Below, in pieces: positions 1-5,050 of a stretch of DNA of 5,050 nt. Every line of letters begins with the position of its first letter. Within the stretch, counting starts at the first letter, position 1. This DNA comes from Candidatus Poseidoniaceae archaeon (GTDB lineage: Archaea; Thermoplasmatota; Poseidoniia; Poseidoniales; Poseidoniaceae). The notes beneath the pieces were generated by a model. The model made no database searches and was not told where the DNA came from. It saw only the letters and a list, made by a program, of their open reading frames with translations. The stretch is taken from positions 1 to 5,050 of the forward strand of contig DUIP01000104.1 in NCBI GenBank assembly GCA_013330285.1, written 5' to 3'. Made by a program: the position numbers and the translations under genes.

Positions 1-221
1 CCAGCGAGGGTTTTGGTGTCGATGATTCCTGGAACTTGACGGATGGATTCAACAACGGATTTAGCGATGGTTGCAAGGCTGTCTGCTTCGAGCTTTACAA
101 TCAAATCGTGATCGCCGAACAAGAGCGTGGCATCCGCCACATGTTCCATATCCTTTACTGCAAGGTAAACCTCATGCTCCTTTCCTGGTGCGACATTGAT
201 GAGAACATACCCTACAGCCAT
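1..221 (-). CDS. Stand-alone Lrp/AsnC ligand-binding (RAM) domain protein (3' partial)
   Basis: Translation from the ATG at 219-221 gives MAVGYVLINVAPGKEHEVY and 73 full codons before the left edge cuts it, close to the roughly 75-80 residues usual for stand-alone RAM proteins, so only the last few are missing. The pattern fits the family: a first beta strand (YVLINVAPGKE), an amphipathic helix, VADATLLFGDHDLIVKLEA (the GxxDli strand), a second helix, and VPGIIDTKTL at the end. There is no helix-turn-helix. Family members form dimers or higher oligomers and bind amino acids or similar small molecules in the cytoplasm, acting as sensors or partners of full Lrp regulators; the ligand cannot be read here. 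The gene starts 32 nt after the surface-protein stop on the same strand, so co-transcription is possible. A GGTG at 234-237 (as read on the minus strand) is 12 nt before the ATG, a weak and slightly distant Shine-Dalgarno candidate. The frame stays open upstream, but the ATG matches the normal family N-terminus. Confidence 0.88.
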   Translation of the reverse strand, partial: MAVGYVLINVAPGKEHEVYLAVKDMEHVADATLLFGDHDLIVKLEADSLATIAKSVVESIRQVPGIIDTKTLA

Positions 222-253
222 AGTGCTCAGCCACACCAATGTGACGAAGGACT
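222..253. other. Short intergenic gap
   Basis: These 32 nt lie between the surface-protein stop and the RAM-protein start. On the transcribed strand they hold no T-run that would serve as an archaeal terminator, no AT-rich TATA/BRE box, and only a weak GGTG ribosome-binding candidate. This favours read-through transcription, or a promoter hidden in the end of the upstream gene. Confidence 0.6.
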
Positions 254-3200
254 TCAATCCTTCTCTGTATCATCAACGTCGGGTTGTTCAAAGAAAAGCA
301 TCTGCTGTTCTGAAAACTCGACCCATTGAACATCTGACCACCCTTCTGGCATAGGCCCAGATAACCAATCGAAGTAGGCCTCAGGCGACCATCCCCCTGG
401 TATGTCTGAGCCTTCAAGCAGGATGACCCCCGAATCCGTAGGCGATGGCTCCGTCGCTTCATCTTCACTCAGGTCCCATTGAACAGGAGCTTCATCTGGC
501 TCTTTCCCCCTCAAAAGCATAGCAAGCGCACCTGCAATCCCTAGGAGGAAAACGATGAACCCGAAAATGTAAGGGAGATTCGTTCCGCTAGCGGTGGAAT
601 CGAGTGAGGATGTGTTCGAACCATGACAATCATCACACGCCGGTTTTGGAGCAAGATCTACAAATTGGGAAGCCGTATCTTCTTGGCCCCAGCCATCGAT
701 GCACGTATAGTTCAATTCTAATGTCGTGTTACCGAGTGCTTGCGTGGTTGGGAATGAAAAGGCTAGACTTGCATTTGTCTGGTCATTTGGCTGCACTCGA
801 ACCTCGAGCGAGATGTTCGCAAGGGAGGCATTGCCCTGTTTCACAGTGGCTTGACAAGTGACATCTTGCATTCCATCCAAATCCGTCACACTCGCAGAGG
901 ATTCAAGGCGTTCTCCTGCTGTTGCGTTACCAATTGGAAGAACAGTCAATGAAGGCGCAGCATGGAAGAACTCAATCAGGAGCGTGGTGGAGCTGGACAG
1001 CCCATCCAAATCGCGCACGATCAACATCACCTGCCCTTCACCTTGAATGAAGGATCCGTCCAAGCGGAGCCTGAAGGCCACAATGAATTCATTCGAAGAC
1101 ACATCGCTATGATTTGTTTCAAGGCAAGAAGGCGGTGGCGTGGCCAAAGGATCATCTGCAGCCAACTGTGGTGCAACAACGGACCAACCTAATTGGGACA
1201 TCGAGACCTGCATCACGTCGACAGGTCGTTCGGTATCAACAAGGGCATAGAGGACGATTGTTTCACCAAAGCGCAAGGAGGAAACTGGCCCTTCACCCCC
1301 ACAAAGATTTGCTTCAATCACCATTGGAGGCGTCAGCAGGAAGGTGAATTGTTTCTCCACGGTAATGGATGCGCCATGACGTCCAATCGCATCGACCTTC
1401 ACCAAGAGTTGTCCCGACTCAAGTGGCGTATCGACTGAGGTGAGTTCAACAAGGAGGGTTTGTTGAATGTCAACCAGATCAATAGGCAATTGGAACGGTG
1501 AGGCACCTGGCCATTCAATCACCAGGTCGCCCGTAACAGATGACGTCGGGTCATCAACATCCACAAATGAAATCCGAAGGAATTCGCTTCCGCCTCCACG
1601 TACCCTTTCGAGCGGGTTCCCAGATGCATCGACCAGTTCGATCGATACCTCTGGAGCCATATCGCCGACGGGTACAAGACGGGAACTGAGTAACGCTCCT
1701 GTTGAAGATCGTACTTCGAAGGAGACCTTGGCAAGTGCATCTCCAGCAGCCAGCATAATCACCCCATTGTAACAATGATGATTCGAATCCGTTTGTGCTT
1801 GGTGAGTGAAGTTGCTTACGTTACCTCGTGAAGCAAGCACCAATGGTGCCTCTAAAACGGGGTCATGGTCGGCATCGAGCACACAGACGCGAAGCGCTGT
1901 GGATTGGCCACGAATGAATCCCCCATTCGGAGCATATGGCAGCGGAGTGGCACCAGACCAACCTAAGGAATCAACACCTTCGACATGGGGTCCAAACCAT
2001 TGGGCTTGGGCATCGACTACCTGTGCTACATTGAGGACAAGCAGTGACGCGGATTGATTGAGCGCGTCGAATGCTACCGCCTCAATCACTAACCACCCTA
2101 GCGTTAGATTGGTGGGCAGCGTGATCGAGGTTTGCCAACGCTCACCATCAAGCGTGCCGAGATTTTGTCGTGTCCACATTAAACCAGTGAGGTTGGAGGT
2201 GTGGCCTGCAACCGTCCATTCCAACACAACTGCGGTTAACTCGGCATCGTCTGTGGCTTCAACAGTGCAGATGAAGGTGTCACCTCTGGCGTAGGTTTCA
2301 GCATCGCAGAAGACTGCATCAATCACTGGTGGAGCATTCACCCATAATCGGAGTGTGAGTTGATTGTTATCGAGGATTCGTTCACTTGCATTGATATCAG
2401 AGGTGTATCGCAATCGCAAGTCCATCCAACCGGTTTTCTGTGGAACAACAGTGATGTTGAGCAATTGATAGGAACCCTCTGCATCGCCTTCAGGCAAGGT
2501 GAGCATCCCGTTGTACAACTCGATGTTTCCTTGAATGTCTTGAATCAATAATGAGCCATTGGCAACAGCCATACCGGTGTTGGCGATGGCGAGTTGGATG
2601 GTTGTGTTTTGGCCGTAGGATGCATTCTCAAGCAATCGAGCATCGATGAGGTTGATGTCGTGGAAAAGATCGGCATAGGGCGCCATTTTAGGATCACCGA
2701 TTGTAACCCCCATCCAACTTGATTGTAAATTGGCAGCAGCGTGAGATTCTGCAAGGTTGTAGCCTGAGGCATAACTGGTCATCAAAACGCTTGGGAGGCC
2801 AACAGCGGTAAGGTAGGGTTCGTAGACATAGCCTTTGACTCCAGAGACGCCATCATCGAGTAAATCGGCAATCAGGGATTGACCATAGGTTGTACCCGGT
2901 TCAAAGGAACGGGCGCCTGTCGATACTGCGGTTTCAGCAATCGAACCATTGACCCAACCAAGATTCGGACGAATTGGATACATATCGACGCTGTCCAAGT
3001 AGACCGAGCCATCGGTGGACGTGGCGACAAGATTCAACGGAATTGTAATTCGAAGGTCCACAGTATGTTGAGGTGGGTCAAAGCGCATTGTTGTTGAAGC
3101 CCAACTCGTTTCAAATGCCTTGGCAGATGAAGTGTCTGTTGCAAGAACTGTGCCGTTCACATCAATGCTTTCTACAACGATTTCAAACGTACCAAACACA

Positions 3201-5050
3201 TCACCTGTTCGCATACCATGGCCCGATATGAGCCACGAATGCCCGGCCTGATCGACAGGGAGAGTGAATGTTTGTTGCACGCTCGCAGCGGCTTGGCCAT
3301 TGCCAGAATATGCTGCACAATCAAGATAGATGTCTCGATTCAAGGTCGTGACTTCACCGTCACTCAGCGAAGTGTTCCAAATCATAACTTCATCAATCAT
3401 GCCTTGGAAAAATGTGCTCCCTGCCCTGTTGACCCCCAGTCGATATGAATCAATTTGATTCACGCTGCCTTGAGGGAATTGTGTGCTACGAACCAAAACC
3501 CCATCGTAGTACTGTCGTGCCATACCGTTGTCAAACACGGTGACAAGGTGAGTCCAATTCTGGGCGTTAATTGCACCGAAGGCGTGTGTTTGGTTGTTAT
3601 GGAGGCGCCACTCCCCACTGAATGCAGCATGTTGGAATGATGCATTCGAACCTGCTTGAGTGCCTGCTGCGAACACCGTGGCGTAGTTAGGCAGTGTGGT
3701 CGTATTTGCCCACACCCATTGACTGATTGTGAAATTACCACTCCAATCCTGCACATCGACTTCCAAGTAATCGTCAACACCATCATACCACAAGCAGCCA
3801 CCATCGGCACAAGCTCTCCAATTGGAACTGTTCATGTTGTAAAGCGTGAAGTTCGCCGCTCCTTGAGCGGAATCATTTGCTGTTGATCCGGATGAATCGT
3901 CAAACGACCAGTGGTGTTGTAAACTGGCCTCAGAGGGGATTCGGCCTCCTGCAATCGAATACGCAGAAGCGGGCACCAAAGCCTTGCTTTGATTCGGGCC
4001 TTCCCATTGAAGGGTGAGGCCGTGAGGGCCTCCACCCTGGAAGAATTCGATACGGTAGTCTTGGACGCCCGCATCCAAAGTGGTGGTTCCAGACACTTCA
4101 CGCATGCCATGGCTTCCGTAGTTTTGCACAAGGCTGTCTTCATTGATCCACAATTCTGAACCATCATCCGTGGTCAAATAGAAGGTCCAATTACCAGCCT
4201 CTGGAATATCGATAAGGCCACTGAACCGAGCCCCCCAATCGTTCTTGAAACGATTGTCAAGACCAGGATATGCACTGTTCCTCGAAGGGAAATCGAGTTT
4301 TGTTTCAATGCGTGTGTGGTCCGGGACTCTATCGATTAAAGAAGGCATTGAACCTGTATTGAAGCTCACTCCAGCGTTGTCGAAGAATTCTGCGAAAATG
4401 CCAGGTGCACCATCACCAGATTCTGCAGAGCACTCTGCTGCGACCGCCGCTTCAAGAGCAGAACTACCCCCATGAGTCGTATCGCTCTGAAGGCTCCAAT
4501 TGAATGAATCACCCGAGGAAAGGCTGGGCAGTGTTGCATCCCAGTGTTCGGCTCCGCTGGAAGAGGTGCTGTTTGCAGCATCAAAACCACCATTTGGTAA
4601 CATGTTTCCGGCCCATGCACCATCATTCGATCCCCAAGAAGCGTAACCCATGACGTTCGAAATATTGGTGAGGAAGGTTGAAGATTCGTCGAAATAAGTA
4701 GGATAGCCCATGGTTCCATTCAGCGTCGTGTTGGCCGTATAGAGGTCGTCATTCCAAAATTTGTAACCCGAATCGTTTCGGTTTGTAGCCAGATCCAAAG
4801 CAAAAATGCCACGCTCACCAAGGCTGTTGTTTGCTTTCTCGATTAAGCCAAGCGCCGTTTCGACCGTGTACCCAGTCAGCCTTGTAACCAAAAAGAAGCC
4901 CTGCTCCTCTCGACTGAAGGCCTCCATTGCTTTTCCAGCCAATGGCCCATAACCATGATCAACCCAACCATCAACCCCAACGCTGCTGTTGTAGGTGCCT
5001 CCGACAAGGGCGATTTCTTGATCAAAACTCGCCTTGTTATTCCCGCCATT
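254..5050 (-). CDS. Giant membrane-anchored surface protein, TIGR03790-like with PA14 and LamG inserts (5' partial)
   Basis: The frame is open from the stop (TGA, 254-256) to the right edge, giving 1598 residues without a frameshift; the true start lies outside the window. A TTG at 4942 is not the start, because the 36 codons before it already carry domain sequence (SFDQEIALVGGTY, like the SxDsELAll segment of TIGR03790). Seen in order: TIGR03790-like halves at 1-147 and 694-793, separated by jelly-roll-like, PA14 and LamG modules; CARDB-like (796-904); about five Ig-like beta domains (905-1468); TM helix 1492-1513; acidic tail. I count about 39 N-x-S/T sequons, all before the TM helix, and 14 cysteines, also all before it, so the bulk is extracellular. 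PA14 and LamG families commonly bind carbohydrate, so glycan or particle adhesion at the archaeal surface is inferred. TIGR03790 has no established function to my knowledge. Exact Ig-domain boundaries are uncertain. Confidence 0.93.
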   Translation of the reverse strand, partial: NGGNNKASFDQEIALVGGTYNSSVGVDGWVDHGYGPLAGKAMEAFSREEQGFFLVTRLTGYTVETALGLIEKANNSLGERGIFALDLATNRNDSGYKFWNDDLYTANTTLNGTMGYPTYFDESSTFLTNISNVMGYASWGSNDGAWAGNMLPNGGFDAANSTSSSGAEHWDATLPSLSSGDSFNWSLQSDTTHGGSSALEAAVAAECSAESGDGAPGIFAEFFDNAGVSFNTGSMPSLIDRVPDHTRIETKLDFPSRNSAYPGLDNRFKNDWGARFSGLIDIPEAGNWTFYLTTDDGSELWINEDSLVQNYGSHGMREVSGTTTLDAGVQDYRIEFFQGGGPHGLTLQWEGPNQSKALVPASAYSIAGGRIPSEASLQHHWSFDDSSGSTANDSAQGAANFTLYNMNSSNWRACADGGCLWYDGVDDYLEVDVQDWSGNFTISQWVWANTTTLPNYATVFAAGTQAGSNASFQHAAFSGEWRLHNNQTHAFGAINAQNWTHLVTVFDNGMARQYYDGVLVRSTQFPQGSVNQIDSYRLGVNRAGSTFFQGMIDEVMIWNTSLSDGEVTTLNRDIYLDCAAYSGNGQAAASVQQTFTLPVDQAGHSWLISGHGMRTGDVFGTFEIVVESIDVNGTVLATDTSSAKAFETSWASTTMRFDPPQHTVDLRITIPLNLVATSTDGSVYLDSVDMYPIRPNLGWVNGSIAETAVSTGARSFEPGTTYGQSLIADLLDDGVSGVKGYVYEPYLTAVGLPSVLMTSYASGYNLAESHAAANLQSSWMGVTIGDPKMAPYADLFHDINLIDARLLENASYGQNTTIQLAIANTGMAVANGSLLIQDIQGNIELYNGMLTLPEGDAEGSYQLLNITVVPQKTGWMDLRLRYTSDINASERILDNNQLTLRLWVNAPPVIDAVFCDAETYARGDTFICTVEATDDAELTAVVLEWTVAGHTSNLTGLMWTRQNLGTLDGERWQTSITLPTNLTLGWLVIEAVAFDALNQSASLLVLNVAQVVDAQAQWFGPHVEGVDSLGWSGATPLPYAPNGGFIRGQSTALRVCVLDADHDPVLEAPLVLASRGNVSNFTHQAQTDSNHHCYNGVIMLAAGDALAKVSFEVRSSTGALLSSRLVPVGDMAPEVSIELVDASGNPLERVRGGGSEFLRISFVDVDDPTSSVTGDLVIEWPGASPFQLPIDLVDIQQTLLVELTSVDTPLESGQLLVKVDAIGRHGASITVEKQFTFLLTPPMVIEANLCGGEGPVSSLRFGETIVLYALVDTERPVDVMQVSMSQLGWSVVAPQLAADDPLATPPPSCLETNHSDVSSNEFIVAFRLRLDGSFIQGEGQVMLIVRDLDGLSSSTTLLIEFFHAAPSLTVLPIGNATAGERLESSASVTDLDGMQDVTCQATVKQGNASLANISLEVRVQPNDQTNASLAFSFPTTQALGNTTLELNYTCIDGWGQEDTASQFVDLAPKPACDDCHGSNTSSLDSTASGTNLPYIFGFIVFLLGIAGALAMLLRGKEPDEAPVQWDLSEDEATEPSPTDSGVILLEGSDIPGGWSPEAYFDWLSGPMPEGWSDVQWVEFSEQQMLFFEQPDVDDTEKD
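314..397 (-). other. Tandem GW motif in cytoplasmic tail
   Basis: The tail holds two similar short units in tandem: GGWSPEAYFDWLSGP followed by MPEGWSDVQWVEF. Each has G-W-S, then an acidic/aromatic helix-like segment ending in a Trp. I recall comparable GWs-x-x-x-x-x-W tails in other predicted Poseidoniales membrane proteins, but cannot verify that here. Function is unknown; a cytoplasmic docking or sorting role is only a guess. Confidence 0.5.
512..577 (-). other. Transmembrane helix, C-terminal membrane anchor
   Basis: Visible residues 1492-1513: a 22-residue uncharged stretch from LPYIFGFIVFLLG to AMLL, followed directly by RGK (positive-inside) and then an acidic tail. The preceding linker is rich in Ser, Thr and Asn. 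This gives a type I topology with the large N-terminal part outside and 85 residues inside. Confidence 0.93.
647..2338 (-). other. About five tandem Ig/cadherin-like beta domains (stalk)
   Basis: Visible residues about 905-1468. Each unit starts near a Pro-rich hydrophobic strand (PPVIDAVF, GPHVEGVDSLG, APEVSIELVD, PPMVIEANL, APSLTVLPIG) and has a central hydrophobic-x-hydrophobic-x-D-x-D/D-D pattern (VEATDDAELTAVV, VCVLDADHDP, ISFVDVDDP, VRDLDGLSS, VTDLDGMQD). These resemble the weakly conserved PKD/cadherin-like repeats common in marine archaeal surface proteins. Four of the five units hold exactly two cysteines each; the middle one (APEVSIE...) holds none. Boundaries are estimates. Confidence 0.6.
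2339..2665 (-). other. CARDB-like beta domain
   Basis: Visible residues 796-904. NLIDARLLENASYGQNTTIQ, then a LAIANTGMAVANGSLLIQD segment, a LLNITVVPQKTG strand, a DLRLRYTSDINASERILDNN segment and LTLRLWV fit the CARDB pattern (N-x-G-x-x-x-a in the second strand and a D-x-x-N-N-x-x-x-x-x-hydrophobic ending). Such domains are structural or adhesive spacers in archaeal and bacterial surface proteins. Confidence 0.65.
2672..2971 (-). other. TIGR03790-like domain, C-terminal part
   Basis: Visible residues 694-793. LGWVNGSIAETAVSTGARSF, then YGQSLIADLLDDGVSGVKGY, VYEPYLTAVGLPSVL, a YASGYNLAES helix start, and SSWMGVTIGDPKMAPY follow the family's order of a pGa-A-x-t-x-s-sa segment, a GAtgtxGxVxEPY segment, a GyxlaEa helix and a final SWqxxxvGDPLyrP strand. 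This is the strongest part of the TIGR03790 assignment. It resumes directly after the insert. Confidence 0.8.
2972..3310 (-). other. Jelly-roll (CBM-like) domain, probable C-terminal part
   Basis: Visible residues 581-693. The stretch has alternating beta pattern: VQQTFTLPVDQAGHSWLISG, a strand with GTFEIVVESIDVNGTVL, a SWASTTMRF segment, VDLRITIPLNL and GSVYLDSVDMYPIRP. The ending (a G-S/T-hydrophobic-Y-L-D-x-V-x-hydrophobic pattern) is typical of carbohydrate-binding jelly-roll modules such as the CBM4/9 type. It lacks an N-terminal half of its own. The likely missing half is at 4409-4609, where LPNGGFD begins a typical first strand and is followed by a GDSFNWSLQSD strand and HGGSSALEAAV. 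Confidence 0.55.
3320..3937 (-). other. LamG / concanavalin A-like domain
   Basis: Visible residues 372-577. Diagnostic pieces are HHWSFDDSSGSTANDSA at the start, LWYDGVDDYLEV, FTISQWVWANTT, WTHLVTVFDNGMARQYYDG and GMIDEVMIWNTSLSDGEV. These match the LamG-like jelly-roll family (LamG_3 type) common on prokaryotic surface and carbohydrate-active proteins. Two cysteines (ACADGGC, residues 414 and 419) could form a small disulfide loop. It sits directly after PA14, with a linker of only a few residues. Confidence 0.9.
3947..4405 (-). other. PA14 domain
   Basis: Visible residues 216-368. It opens with GIFAEFFDNAGVSF, followed by WGARFSGLIDIPEAGNWTFY, the hallmark TTDDGSELWIN, a stretch ending in GVQDYRIEFFQGGG, and HGLTLQWEGP. 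This is the classic PA14 beta-barrel order. In yeast flocculin-type PA14 lectins the paired Asp of the DDG motif coordinate calcium and sugar; both Asp are retained here (residues 295-296), so calcium-dependent carbohydrate binding is plausible but not shown. Confidence 0.9.
4409..4609 (-). other. Jelly-roll (CBM-like) domain, probable N-terminal part
   Basis: Visible residues 148-214, immediately after the first TIGR03790 half. NMLPNGGFD resembles the NGGFE-type first strand of CBM4/9-like modules; FNWSLQSDTTHGGSSALEA resembles the following strand and the H-x-G-x-x-S/A-L segment seen in those modules. It stops at a cysteine-containing motif (ECSAESGDG), where PA14 begins. The domain call depends on joining it with 2972-3310. 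Confidence 0.5.
4610..5050 (-). other. TIGR03790-like domain, N-terminal part (incomplete)
   Basis: Visible residues 1-147 of the surface protein. Recognisable pieces from memory of the family are SFDQEIAL near residue 8, GFFLVTRLTGYTVETALGLI at 51-70 (family pattern: a LVtRLdGps strand, then a helix of the vkxlId type), a following strand GIFALDLA ending in an acidic residue, and MGYASWGSNDGAWA at 134-147, matching the family's strand ending in a GWys/GwgSN-like loop. The start of this domain lies beyond the right edge. Assignment is from pattern memory, not from a profile search. Confidence 0.72.

Noticed and set aside
222..253. Promoter or terminator between the two genes
   Set aside because: No TATA/BRE-like AT-rich box and no T-run on the coding strand could be found in the 32 nt.
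172..468. Minus-strand frame of 98 codons spanning the end of the surface gene and the start of the RAM gene
   Set aside because: It is out of frame with both genes, rich in Arg and Cys, and matches nothing; the RAM gene in its own frame explains 1-221 better.
36..3886. Numerous plus-strand open frames of 60-101 codons (for example 1467-1772 and 36-329)
   Set aside because: All are antisense to confidently assigned coding sequence, of low-complexity composition, with no family resemblance and no promoter context.
3460..4719. Minus-strand open frames at 3460-3810, 3832-4167 and 4366-4719
   Set aside because: They lie wholly inside the PA14/LamG/jelly-roll coding region in other frames and have no recognisable domain; they are shadows of the long gene.
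254..4942. Reading the large protein as starting at TTG 4940-4942 with 1562 residues
   Set aside because: The frame continues open to the window edge and the 36 upstream codons encode recognisable TIGR03790-like sequence, so the gene is 5' partial rather than starting at this TTG.
1..5050. CRISPR arrays, tRNA/rRNA genes, insertion-sequence ends or tandem DNA repeats
   Set aside because: No regularly spaced direct repeats, cloverleaf-like segments, transposase-like frames or inverted termini were seen; the window is almost wholly explained by two coding sequences.

Overview
The window reads as a marine planktonic archaeon, most likely Marine Group II/III Euryarchaeota (Ca. Poseidoniales and relatives). 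This is an inference. It rests on a giant secreted surface protein packed with N-glycosylation sequons, a C-terminal membrane anchor with a short acidic tail carrying GW-x-W motifs, near-balanced base composition, and a stand-alone Lrp/AsnC ligand-binding (RAM) protein of archaeal type immediately downstream. No rRNA, tRNA or other phylogenetic marker is present to confirm it.

Layout: everything coding is on the minus strand. One uninterrupted reading frame fills 254-5050 and runs off the right edge, so the start codon and N-terminus (including any signal peptide) are missing. The 1598 visible residues are numbered here from the codon at 5048-5050. In order they hold: the first half of a TIGR03790-like domain (about 1-147); a first jelly-roll-like fragment (148-214); a PA14 domain (216-368); a LamG/concanavalin-like domain (372-577); a second jelly-roll-like fragment (581-693); the second half of the TIGR03790-like domain (694-793); a CARDB-like beta domain (796-904); about five Ig/cadherin-like beta domains (905-1468); a Ser/Thr/Asn linker with a CDDCH motif; one transmembrane helix (1492-1513); and an 85-residue acidic cytoplasmic tail. 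After a 32-nt gap comes a small gene (1-221, minus, 3' end off the window) for a stand-alone RAM-domain protein. All plus-strand frames and the other minus-strand frames look like shadows.

The most notable point is the architecture. A conserved TIGR03790 domain of unknown function appears to be split by an insert of about 550 residues. The insert itself looks nested: a jelly-roll domain opened up by a PA14-LamG cassette flanked by two similar nine-residue motifs, each with one cysteine. The protein is probably a cell-surface glycan- or particle-binding protein. The small RAM protein is a cytoplasmic ligand sensor or regulator whose functional link to the surface protein is not shown by the sequence.
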